In this document: positions 7,701 through 14,560 of the stretch, one piece after another | Layout: each line of letters begins with the position of its first letter | Numbering within the stretch: position 1 is the first letter of the stretch | Source of the DNA: Solirubrobacteraceae bacterium | Lineage (GTDB): Bacteria > Actinomycetota > Thermoleophilia > Solirubrobacterales > Solirubrobacteraceae | DNA: 15,703 nucleotides | Assembly (NCBI GenBank): GCA_030149625.1 | Contig: JASLHP010000306.1 | Location: forward strand, 1-15,703 | Direction of reading: 5' to 3' | Notes under the pieces: model-generated | The model's database searches: none | Seen by the model: the letters and a program-made list of their open reading frames with translations, nothing else | Told to the model about the DNA's origin: nothing | Made by a program: the position numbers and the translations under genes

Positions 7701-9004
7701 AATGCCTTGACCCGGACGATGCCTGCACGTTCGCCGTCTCGGCTGGCGCGGCGAAATTCTGGATGGCGACGCCGGACGGTCGCTATGCCTACTACACCGA
7801 AGGCGGGGCTCTGTGGCGATACGACTCCGCTGCCGCGAGCGCTACGAGAATCACGGCGACCTCAGCAGAAGTCGAAGGGCTGCTAGGTATGAACTCGGTA
7901 GGCGAAGACGGTGCGTTCGTGTATATCGTGGCGTACGCCAAGCTCGCTGGCAACACGAACAGCCATGACGAAGGCGCGGTTGAAGGAGAACCGAACGTTT
8001 ACCTTCTCCATGGCGCAAGCCCGACGTTCATCGCCACGCTCGCAAATGGCGATGATGGCCTCTCCGGAGGTGCCCTTGGGGCGGCCGGTGGTCGGCAGTT
8101 CGGTGACTGGCAAGCCTTCATCGGCGGGCGAACCTCCGAGGTGACCCCGGACGGAGAGAGCCTGGTGCTGGAGTCCCGACGGCCGCTCACGGGCTACGAC
8201 AACACGCTGGAAGGCGAACACGCTGAGCAGGTGTTCGTGTACGACGCCGAAACCGATCGCCTGGACTGCGTATCGTGTCAGCAAAACGGAGCCCCGGAGC
8301 ATGAAACGCGCGGGGAACTGCAGGGCGCCGGCGCTACCTACCTGCCGTACAGCTGGAGCACCACGGTCATGCACAGATGGATCTCCGACGACGGCGCCCA
8401 GGTCTTCTTCGACACGAGCCAGCCGCTGGTGCCCTCCGACACGAACGGCGTGCAGGACGTCTATGAGTGGGAGCGCGAAGGCCAGGCAAGCTGTCCCGTG
8501 GCAGTGCCGGCGAGGCTCGACGGTGGCTGCGTCTTCCTGCTCTCAGGGGGCGACAGCAGCGACTTCTCTTTCCTGGTGGACATCAGCGCGAGCGGCGACG
8601 ACGTCTTCATCACCCATCGTGGCCCGCTCGGAGAAGTCGGCCCGAAGGACGACAAAGCCCATCTTTACGACGTGCGTGTCGACGGTGGCTTTCCTCAGAC
8701 ATCGCTCGCATGCGAGGGCACCGGCTGTCAGGGCGTTCCGCCCGCGCCCCCGCAGTTCGCCGCCCCTCCGAGCGCCACGTTCAGTGGCACCGGAAATTTT
8801 CCTCCTCCTGCACCTCTGACACCGAAGCCGAAGCCGCTGACACGCGCCCAGCAGCTCGCGAAGGCGCTGAAGGCGTGCCGCAAGCTGCGAGCGAAGCACC
8901 CGCGCGCCGCGTGTGAAAAGCGCGCCCGCAAGCGATACGCGGTCGTGAAACAGAAGCCAAGAAAAGCCCCGCCCAAAGTCAACGACGACAGGAGGGCCAA
9001 GTAG
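4784..9004 (+). CDS. Large secreted NHL / fibronectin-like / PD40-like repeat protein (1406 aa)
   Basis: This is an exported multi-domain surface protein. The start is GTG, with GAAAGG 7 nt upstream. A 30-residue N-terminal extension precedes the signal helix (about 37-57), with likely cleavage after AFA near 59. Six NHL-like strands of the type 'GLAVD…G.VYVAD….I..F' begin near residues 85, 154, 215, 262, 300 and 362, giving a six-bladed propeller. Three fibronectin-III-like repeats of about 100 aa follow (389-488, 491-588, 590-686), each with 'YxxEYG…YGS' and 'TTYHYR.VA.N..G'. A region from about 690 to 1300 has PD40/WD40-like strands ('DGRLVYW', 'DGRYAYYT', 'DGAQVFFDT') and a CVSC motif. 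A Pro-rich linker leads to a basic tail (1345-1406) with Cys1365 and Cys1377. There is no catalytic motif. The role is probably adhesion or envelope scaffolding. The gene directly abuts the next one. Confidence 0.85.
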   Translation: MNPIEELKIKSDVIAVKARPVLPGDLGVERTRTRAARLLVLAAAAVAAMLAHASPAFALNTHLLAGSFGERGLGTGQLELAFNSGIAIDDATHDVYVADTGNRRVDEFEANGTFVRAFGKDVGGLGVDVCGGLVACQPGAEGSGPGEFTKPTFLAVDNSTGASKGDVYVGDPGDSLVSKFTGAGALIESWGVKGQLDGSAATAPPGVHAGPFAELAGVAVGATGTLDVFETEPHILFSFTEEGAFVTDFETPRGTTPAGLAVDAEGNLFKVNGSGVEEIASSGSEHGEVNLGLATGTGLAVNALTGELYIDGGATIEHFAFSSPGVVSEQSGSPCTVIPEPEERGCPATDTFGEGDLSGGAGLGVDPASNDVYVANTTAGKIDVFTPALLPDVATGAATNIADTTATIAGTVNPDATATTYQFEYGTSTAYGSVSPLTAANVGSDSSTHALSANLTALAPDTTYHYRIVATNANGTNRGRDMAFRTTGPPTIDAQSATDITNTTATIDGEINPGGFDTHYRVEYGPTATYGSSSPATDIGAESSDQSTSAGLVGLQPETTYHYRVVASNSQGAPVDGPDEVFATLAAAPIEAEAVSNLGSSEVTVSAKIDALGGVTTYDVEYGTSDSYGSSTTVESLGASDAAVEVQQRLVGVQAGLEYHFRFVATNGAGTTYGADTSFTTPLATEASATGLPDDRQYELVSGAAEPGETYVPAGASGRTEDIETVLLFQAASSGERVAYVSDPSEEASANGTPGKGAGNTFLAVRTKTGWEPHDITPPGNPAENATVAEKNLFEAFSPELTSTILASQSSVVAASASPQGPAECSGILEETLPDGSRASVLPASIPARGCGLPLFAGAAGGETLFQSEAALTAFSTPTLGVDANEKCIRTCNIYVAAGGQMHSVNVLPHGEGRAAGTVGGPDGQGQPSAFEGALSSDGRLVYWTAEDEPHAGRIYVTENPTASPSPLSATGECLDPDDACTFAVSAGAAKFWMATPDGRYAYYTEGGALWRYDSAAASATRITATSAEVEGLLGMNSVGEDGAFVYIVAYAKLAGNTNSHDEGAVEGEPNVYLLHGASPTFIATLANGDDGLSGGALGAAGGRQFGDWQAFIGGRTSEVTPDGESLVLESRRPLTGYDNTLEGEHAEQVFVYDAETDRLDCVSCQQNGAPEHETRGELQGAGATYLPYSWSTTVMHRWISDDGAQVFFDTSQPLVPSDTNGVQDVYEWEREGQASCPVAVPARLDGGCVFLLSGGDSSDFSFLVDISASGDDVFITHRGPLGEVGPKDDKAHLYDVRVDGGFPQTSLACEGTGCQGVPPAPPQFAAPPSATFSGTGNFPPPAPLTPKPKPLTRAQQLAKALKACRKLRAKHPRAACEKRARKRYAVVKQKPRKAPPKVNDDRRAK
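8816..9001 (+). other. Basic two-cysteine C-terminal tail of the 1406-aa protein
   Basis: Residues 1345-1406 contain the segment LTRAQQLAKALKAC starting at residue 1352, a second Cys twelve residues later (1377), and a Lys/Arg-rich end. It follows a Pro-rich linker and no membrane helix. From memory, this tail recurs at the end of many otherwise different large secreted proteins in Thermoleophilia genomes, which would suggest a shared retention or sorting module. That recurrence is recollection and the function is inference. Confidence 0.45.
8990..8995 (+). promoter_or_regulatory. Shine-Dalgarno AGGAGG inside the 3' end of the upstream gene
   Basis: AGGAGG ends 9 nt before ATG 9005 and lies within the last codons of the 1406-aa gene. 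The stop TAG (9002-9004) is immediately followed by the ATG. Ribosomes finishing the first gene would clear this site, so the two proteins are likely made in coupled amounts. Confidence 0.8.
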
Positions 9005-12000
9005 ATGAGCGCTTCCCACACCCGAGCCCAGGCCCTGCTCTCGCGCACAGCGATGGCCGCGACCGCCGCGCTTCTCCTCTACATATGCGCTTCGCTTCTC
9101 TGCACGGCCCCCGCGTTGGCGGAAGTCCCCGGTTCCGGCTGGGAGCTCACGGCACGCACGTTCCCCACGAACATCCGGCCGGTGGGAAGAGGTGAGATCG
9201 AGGTTGACGTGTTCAACGTTGGCGCGGCCGCTGCGAACAGTCTCAACGAACTTGGGCAAGACACCCAACCGATCACGGTCACGGATGTCCTGCCGCCGGG
9301 ACTGAGGGCCACCAACGCGGGCGAGGTGGAAAGTACCGGCAACGGAATCGAAGGAACCGGTAGCGGCAATGAGCCGTTGATCGGGCACGCCCTTTGGGAC
9401 TGCAGGGGGAACGGCCAGGGCGCGGCCCCTCACATCGTGGAAGCCACCGTGGTCAGCTGCACGAACAACCCGGCGACGCTTCCTAGCATCGAAGGCGGCG
9501 GTGGAATGCCCACTCGTGCCACAGGCGCGAACCTCCAGCCGGAGCTAGCGATCGCCGTGAAAGCCGTGGGCGGCGCGAGCGAACACGAGACGAACCACGT
9601 GACGATCGCCGGCGGAGGCGCGCCCACGCCCGCCAGCACGGAGGATCCAGTCCTCGTCAGCGCGAATGCGCTGCCGTTTGAACTCGTGGGGGCGGACGCA
9701 TGGTTCTCGAACGCTGACGGCACGATCGACACGCAGGCGGGCTCCCATCCATATGAGTTCACGTTCAGCTTCGATCTCGCAAACGCCCTCATCGATGGCA
9801 ACGAAGACCAAGGGCTCAGTCCGGCCGGCGGCGAAGCAAGGAAGCTCGTGATCGATCTGCCCCCTGGGCTCGTTGGCGACCCGACGGCCGTGCCGCAATG
9901 CACGAACGCGCAGTTCAATGCCGAAGAATGTCCCGACGCGAGCCAGGTTGGCGTGCTGCTCATAAGAACATCCCAGTTTCCAGGGCAAGTGGGCTTTCGT
10001 GTTTACAACCTGGTGCCTCCGCCGGGAGTCCCGGCTGAGCTGGGCTTTCCTTTTGAAGGCGTCAACACGTACATCGAAGCCGGCGTGCGTACCGGCGGCG
10101 ATGACGGGCTCTTCACCACCATCAACAATGCCGCCCAGAAGGAAGTCATCGGGTCCGTGCTCACTCTATGGAACGTGCCCGGGGAAAAGAGCCATGATCC
10201 ATGGCGCACTGGAGTTATCGGCGGGTGCTCGCGACAGGAAATCGAAACCGGGCAGGGAGGTTGCTTCTCATCCGGTCACGAATTCGGCGGAGAATTCAGT
10301 GGCCCGGAGGATCGCCCGTTCCTGACGCTCCCGACGTCGTGTGGAAAGCCGCAGGAATTCTCGATCGAAGCCCACCCGTGGGGCGATCTCGCCACCACCT
10401 CGAAGCTGAGCTTTCTGTCTCACGACGCCAACGACGAAGCGAGCGGGTTCACGGGCTGCGGCGACCTGGCTTTCGCTCCGGCGATAACGACCGCGCCCGA
10501 CACCGCCAAGGCGGACACCCCCGCGGGGCTGACCGTGGAAGTGAAGCCCCCGATCGGCGGCCTCGAAGAACCGGAACAGCTCGGCACCGCCGACATCCAG
10601 AACACGGAGGTCACGCTCCCCGAAGGACTCGTGATCAACCCCGGGCAGGCAGCGGGGCTGGAAAGCTGCTCGCCATCTCAAGACGGCCTCACGACCGCGG
10701 CGGAAAAGTCGGAAGGCAAGGAAAACGACGGTCCCCCGTCCTGCCCCAACGCCTCGAAAGTCGGGACGGTCACGATCAAATCTCCGTTGATCGAAAGCAC
10801 AGGAGAAAAGCAGTTCGAAGGCAGCGTCTACGTGCTTGCGTCGAACCCCCCCGAACTGAAGCTGCTCGTCGCCGCCTCGGCCGACGGCGTCAACCTGAAG
10901 CTCGTGGGGATTGTGCACCTCGACGAACGGACCGGCCGGCTGACGACTACGTTCGAGGGCACTCCCGAGCTGCCGTTCACGGACTTCAAGCTGGTCTTCA
11001 GCGGTGGTCCGCAAGCGGCGTTGGATACCCCGACGCAATGTGGCTCGTATGAGACGACCGCCGACTTCACTCCTTGGAGCAGCCCGTTCATCTCCGCCTT
11101 CGACACGAACGCCAGCTTCGCGATCGCCGAAGGCCCCGCCGGCGGCGCCTGCTCCTCGTCACCGCTCCCCTTCGCACCGACCCTGACGGCTGGCTCGACC
11201 ACCGACCAGGCCGGCGGCTTTACGAACTTCAGCCTGCTGTTGCAGCGCGGAGACGGTCAGCAGCGGATCTCGGGCCTGCTGTTCAAAGCGCCGGCGGGCC
11301 TCACCGGCGAGCTGTCGAAAGTGCCGCTGTGCACGAATGCGCAAGCGGAAGCGAACACGTGCCCGCAAGCGTCGAAGATCGGGCACACGGTCGTCGAGTC
11401 CGGCCCCGGACCGTATCCGCTGGTCGTGCCCGAACCGGGGCAGGAACCGGCGCCGATCTACCTGACCGAATCCTACGACGGCGCACCGTTTGGGCTGTCG
11501 ATCGTCGTGCCGTTGCACGTCGGCCCGTTCACGCTGCCGACGCAGCGCGTGCGCGCGAAGATCGAAATCGACCCGACGACGACGGCGCTGACGATCACGA
11601 CCGATCCGCTGCCGCAGATCGTCGCCGGCGTACCGACCGATCTGCGGGAGGTCGACGCCGTCATCGAACGGCCGGAATTCATGGTCAACCCGACGAACTG
11701 CGACCCGCAGACCTTCTCGGGCACCGCGACGGGCACGCCGCCGCCGGGTGTGGGCGGCGCGGGTGCGAGCGCGCCGATCGCCAGCCATTTTCAAGTCGGA
11801 TCGTGTCGCAGCCTCGAATTTGCTCCGAAATTCTCTGTCACGACTTCGGGAGATACCTCGAAACTCGACGGCGCGTCGCTGACGGCGAAGGTGTCGTATC
11901 CCGGTGTCTCTCAGGGCACGGAGGCGGACATCGCGAAGGTCAAAGTCGAACTTCCGATCGAGCTTCCGTCGCGTCTGACGACGTTGCAGAAGGCGTGCAT

Positions 12001-12547
12001 CGCCAAGCAGTTCGAAGCCGACCCCGCGGCCTGTCCCTCGGAATCGAAGGTCGGCTACGCCGTCGTGCACACGCCGCTGCTGCCGGTCCCTCTGCAGGGC
12101 CCCGCGATCTTCGTGAGCCATGGCGACGAAGCCTTCCCCAGCCTCACGCTCGTATTGCAGGGCGACGGTGTCACGGTCGATCTGGTCGGCGCCACGCGCA
12201 TCAAGAACGGGATCACCAGCACCACGTTCAACACGGTTCCGGACGCTCCCTTCAGCACGTTTGAACTGACGCTTCCCGAGGGGCCGTACTCGGCGTTGGG
12301 CGCCAACGGGGATCTGTGCAAGGTGACGACGAACAAGAGCGTCGAGAAGAAGACGACCATCGGGGCGAAGGGTCACAAGCGGACCGTCACGAGGCGGGTC
12401 AAAGAGCGCGTCGCCAGCTCGCTCGTGATGCCAAACGAATTCGTCGCTCAGAACGGCATCGTGATCAAGCAGCGCACGCAGTTCACCGTCACCGGCTGCG
12501 CGAAGGCGAAGCCAGCGAAGAAAGCGAAGAAGAAGAAGCGCGCATGA
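9005..12547 (+). CDS. Large secreted protein with four two-cysteine repeat modules (1180 aa)
   Basis: The signal peptide is at residues 1-39 (hydrophobic about 17-36, cleavage after ALA). Residues 45-110 look like a DUF11-type domain ('ELTARTFPTNIRPVG…ITVTDVLPPGLRATN'). The bulk consists of degenerate repeats, each marked by a 'LP.GL' strand, a cysteine pair and S.VG/IG. The pairs are C299/C309 (CTNAQFNAEECP), C555/C580, C776/C786 (CTNAQAEANTCP) and C998/C1010. Between modules come recurring strands such as 'TPTQCGSYETTADFTPW' and 'PLPQIVAGVPTDLREV'. It ends in a Lys-rich tail (CAKAKPAKKAKKKKRA). I recall closely similar proteins in Thermoleophilia, but no function is known. It is exported and probably envelope-associated, and is translationally coupled to the 1406-aa protein, so the two may interact. 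Confidence 0.82.
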   Translation: MSASHTRAQALLSRTAMAATAALLLYICASLLCTAPALAEVPGSGWELTARTFPTNIRPVGRGEIEVDVFNVGAAAANSLNELGQDTQPITVTDVLPPGLRATNAGEVESTGNGIEGTGSGNEPLIGHALWDCRGNGQGAAPHIVEATVVSCTNNPATLPSIEGGGGMPTRATGANLQPELAIAVKAVGGASEHETNHVTIAGGGAPTPASTEDPVLVSANALPFELVGADAWFSNADGTIDTQAGSHPYEFTFSFDLANALIDGNEDQGLSPAGGEARKLVIDLPPGLVGDPTAVPQCTNAQFNAEECPDASQVGVLLIRTSQFPGQVGFRVYNLVPPPGVPAELGFPFEGVNTYIEAGVRTGGDDGLFTTINNAAQKEVIGSVLTLWNVPGEKSHDPWRTGVIGGCSRQEIETGQGGCFSSGHEFGGEFSGPEDRPFLTLPTSCGKPQEFSIEAHPWGDLATTSKLSFLSHDANDEASGFTGCGDLAFAPAITTAPDTAKADTPAGLTVEVKPPIGGLEEPEQLGTADIQNTEVTLPEGLVINPGQAAGLESCSPSQDGLTTAAEKSEGKENDGPPSCPNASKVGTVTIKSPLIESTGEKQFEGSVYVLASNPPELKLLVAASADGVNLKLVGIVHLDERTGRLTTTFEGTPELPFTDFKLVFSGGPQAALDTPTQCGSYETTADFTPWSSPFISAFDTNASFAIAEGPAGGACSSSPLPFAPTLTAGSTTDQAGGFTNFSLLLQRGDGQQRISGLLFKAPAGLTGELSKVPLCTNAQAEANTCPQASKIGHTVVESGPGPYPLVVPEPGQEPAPIYLTESYDGAPFGLSIVVPLHVGPFTLPTQRVRAKIEIDPTTTALTITTDPLPQIVAGVPTDLREVDAVIERPEFMVNPTNCDPQTFSGTATGTPPPGVGGAGASAPIASHFQVGSCRSLEFAPKFSVTTSGDTSKLDGASLTAKVSYPGVSQGTEADIAKVKVELPIELPSRLTTLQKACIAKQFEADPAACPSESKVGYAVVHTPLLPVPLQGPAIFVSHGDEAFPSLTLVLQGDGVTVDLVGATRIKNGITSTTFNTVPDAPFSTFELTLPEGPYSALGANGDLCKVTTNKSVEKKTTIGAKGHKRTVTRRVKERVASSLVMPNEFVAQNGIVIKQRTQFTVTGCAKAKPAKKAKKKKRA

Positions 12548-12601
12548 CGCGATGAAGAGATAACACGCCGCGCTGCCAAGAGCGTCTCCGCGAGCAGAAC
12601 C

Positions 12602-14437
12602 ATGAGTCCAGCGAGGATCGAGCGCCGGCGCGCGCGTGAGCTGGTGGCTGCCGCGGAAGCTGTTCGTGAGTTTCCGTTCGAGGGACTGATGCTCGCGGAT
12701 GGCGACGGGGGCGTGGAGCTCTCGCGTGAGACGTTCGCGGATTGCCTCGCTCGGTGCGAGGCGGCGCAGCTGGAGGCGTTTGAGCTGACGTTGGCGCTGG
12801 CCGCCGAGGTGGTGAGTGCTGCGTGTCGGGCGGGGGACGGCTGGCTAGGCGCCGTGCGGGCCGGTCTGCTGGCGCTGCTGGCGTTCCTCGACGAGGAGCC
12901 CGTGTTGGCGCGACATCTGGTGGTTGGCTCGGCGCTGGCGGGGCCCGCGGTGCTTGCGCGTCGCGCGGAGGTGCTCGATCGTGTCGCGATGCTGTTGGAT
13001 GACGAACGCGCACCGGCGCGCGCGTATCCGCCTCCGCTGACGGCGCGTGCCGTCACCAGCGGTGTGCTCGGCGTGCTCCACGCGCGCCTGTCCGAGCGTG
13101 AGCCGGGCCCGCTCGTCGAGCTCGCGGGGCCGCTGATGAGCTTCACGACGACGCCGTTCCTCGGGGCTCGCGCGGCGCGGCGGGAGTTGACGCTCGGCGG
13201 CGGGAGGCTCAGCGCGTCGGCGCCGGGCGCTGAGCTCGACACGACGCACGCTCCGGGCCGGCGTTCGATCCATCGCCGCGAGATCGAGGCGCTGAGCGTC
13301 ATCGCCGGCGAGCCGGGGCTGAACAACGCACAGGTCGGGCTTCGCGCGGGCATCGAGGATCCTGCACACGTCTCGCGGCTGTTGACGCGTTTGGCGCGTC
13401 TTGGGTTGATCGAGGACAAGCGAGCTCCCGCGCTGCGCTCTGGTGCCAGGGCGTGGCGACTGACTGGCTCCGGCGAGGAGCTGCGCACGAGGGCTCGGGA
13501 CGCTCGCGCTCCGCGGGCCATACCCAATTTGCCGGAGGAGTTCGCTGGTCGTCTGGATCACCGGGCCGTGTGCGCGTTGCGGGTCATCGGCGATCGGCCG
13601 TGGCTGACCAGCAGGGAAGTCGCTGCACGCGCGGCAGTCGACCCCGCCCGGATCTCGCGGCTGCTGGAGCTGTTGGCGGAACTGGGACTGGTGGAAAGCG
13701 TGCGCGAGGCTCACCGCAAAGGCGCGCCGAAGGCGTGGCTGATCACCGACCGGGGCCGCCGGCTCGACCAGGGGATCGGGCGCCAGACGCCCGCTCCCGC
13801 GCGCAGCGCCGCGCTCGACTTGATGTGGCGGTCGGGTGGCCGTCTGAGCGAGCCTGCCGTACGGGCGCTGCGCGCAATCGCCGCGCAGCCGGGCCTCAGC
13901 AACAGCGAGATCGCCCAACGGGCGCGGATCGCGGATGCGAACAGCATCTCGCAACTGCTCGCGCGTCTCGCGCGGCGTGGGCTGATCGAGAACGCCCGCA
14001 AGCGTGGGCGCCGGAACGCGTGGACGCTCACCGCCGCTGGCGCCGAGCTGGAGCAGGCGATTCGCCGGGAGGCTTCCGCGAAGGTGCCACGGAGCGTCGC
14101 GTTCGACGTGCTGAGAGGTCGTGGCGGGCGAATGAACCACCGTGTGGCTTCAGTGCTGAGCGCGATCGGCGCCGAGCCGGGGCTCAGCAACGCGGAGATC
14201 GCCGAGCGCGTGGGAGTGGAGAGCAAGGCACACGCGTCCTCGCTGCTTTCGCGTCTAGCGAGCTTCGGGCTGATCGAGAACCAAGCACCAGACAGGGCGC
14301 CGTTCAAGGCGAATGCGTGGCGGCTCACCGCCAGTGGCAGAAATCTCGAGATCGCCATCCGGCACAGCGGCCAGTCCACCACGCCGCGCACGTCCCGCGG
14401 TGGACACGGCGCGAACCCAACAGCGGCGCGCCGGTGA
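12602..14437 (+). CDS. Multi-winged-helix regulator: TetR-like sensor half plus four MarR-like wHTH domains
   Basis: This 611-aa protein is predicted to be cytoplasmic (no signal peptide, no membrane helix). Residues 1-190 align by eye with TetR-family proteins: 'RRRARELVAAAEAV', then 'LSRETFADCLARCEAAQLEAFE', then the ligand-domain helices 'GAVRAGLLALLAFLDEEPVLAR'. The usual DNA-recognition helices appear shortened and lack the normal TetR motif. Four winged-helix domains follow, at about 221-302, 316-396, 413-491 and 509-592. Each has 'L..I...PGLSN.EIA.RA', then 'S.LL.RLA..GLIE', then a wing ending in 'AW.LT..G..L'. It ends in a disordered Ser/Thr/Arg tail. No strong SD precedes ATG 12602. 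The gap of 54 nt after the secreted genes suggests that they are co-transcribed and possibly regulated by it. The DNA-binding role is inferred from the fold. Confidence 0.78.
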   Translation: MSPARIERRRARELVAAAEAVREFPFEGLMLADGDGGVELSRETFADCLARCEAAQLEAFELTLALAAEVVSAACRAGDGWLGAVRAGLLALLAFLDEEPVLARHLVVGSALAGPAVLARRAEVLDRVAMLLDDERAPARAYPPPLTARAVTSGVLGVLHARLSEREPGPLVELAGPLMSFTTTPFLGARAARRELTLGGGRLSASAPGAELDTTHAPGRRSIHRREIEALSVIAGEPGLNNAQVGLRAGIEDPAHVSRLLTRLARLGLIEDKRAPALRSGARAWRLTGSGEELRTRARDARAPRAIPNLPEEFAGRLDHRAVCALRVIGDRPWLTSREVAARAAVDPARISRLLELLAELGLVESVREAHRKGAPKAWLITDRGRRLDQGIGRQTPAPARSAALDLMWRSGGRLSEPAVRALRAIAAQPGLSNSEIAQRARIADANSISQLLARLARRGLIENARKRGRRNAWTLTAAGAELEQAIRREASAKVPRSVAFDVLRGRGGRMNHRVASVLSAIGAEPGLSNAEIAERVGVESKAHASSLLSRLASFGLIENQAPDRAPFKANAWRLTASGRNLEIAIRHSGQSTTPRTSRGGHGANPTAARR

Positions 14438-14461
14438 CGTCGGCGACCGTACGCCGGTCAC
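14434..14461. terminator. Hairpin at the end of the multi-wHTH gene
   Basis: GTGAC-gt-CGGCG-ACCGTA-CGCCG-GTCAC forms a 10-bp GC-rich stem with a 2-nt bulge and a 6-nt loop. It begins one base before the TGA stop (14435-14437). It lies between convergent genes and is symmetric, so it could act on both strands. No U-tract follows. Confidence 0.45.
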
Positions 14462-14520
14462 AGCGGTGGTGGGCCGTCTCACGACCGTACGCCGGTCACA
14501 GCGGTGGTGGGCCGTCTCAC
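14445..14520. repeat. Two perfect 38-bp tandem direct repeats
   Basis: Copies at 14445-14482 and 14483-14520 are identical, beginning GACCGTACGCCGGTC and ending GGGCCGTCTCAC. Each starts with a 5-bp inverted repeat (GACCG-TACGC-CGGTC). A diverged third start (GGCCGGACGC) follows at 14521. The unit is not a multiple of three and lies outside both flanking genes, so it is not coding. There is no spacer, so it is not CRISPR. Confidence 0.9.
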
Positions 14521-14524
14521 GGCC
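14510..14524. terminator. Short hairpin at the repeat edge
   Basis: GGCCGT-CTC-ACGGCC is a perfect 6-bp stem with a 3-nt loop, formed only at the junction of the second 38-bp repeat with its downstream flank. It lies 37 nt beyond the stop of the MFS gene (minus strand), so it could contribute to its termination. No T-tract is present. Confidence 0.35.
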
Positions 14525-14560
14525 GGACGCTTGTGCTCGACGGCGGCCCGGAGACGCGAG

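Noticed and set aside
11074..12376. Long alternative frames (396 codons plus, 405 codons minus) inside the 1180-aa gene
   Set aside because: Arg-rich, no domains, no SD. The 9005-12547 frame is continuous with a signal peptide and conserved repeats.
12548..12601. Promoter or terminator between the 1180-aa gene and the regulator
   Set aside because: Only 54 nt with no convincing hairpin or promoter hexamers. Read-through is more likely.
12448..14140. Long minus-strand reading frames (359 and 431 codons) opposite the multi-wHTH gene
   Set aside because: They are Ser/Arg/Ala/Pro-rich shadow frames typical of high-GC DNA. The plus-strand frame has clear repeated domains and better codon-position GC bias.
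14445..14520. CRISPR array
   Set aside because: Only two units, directly adjacent with no spacer, and no cas genes in the window.
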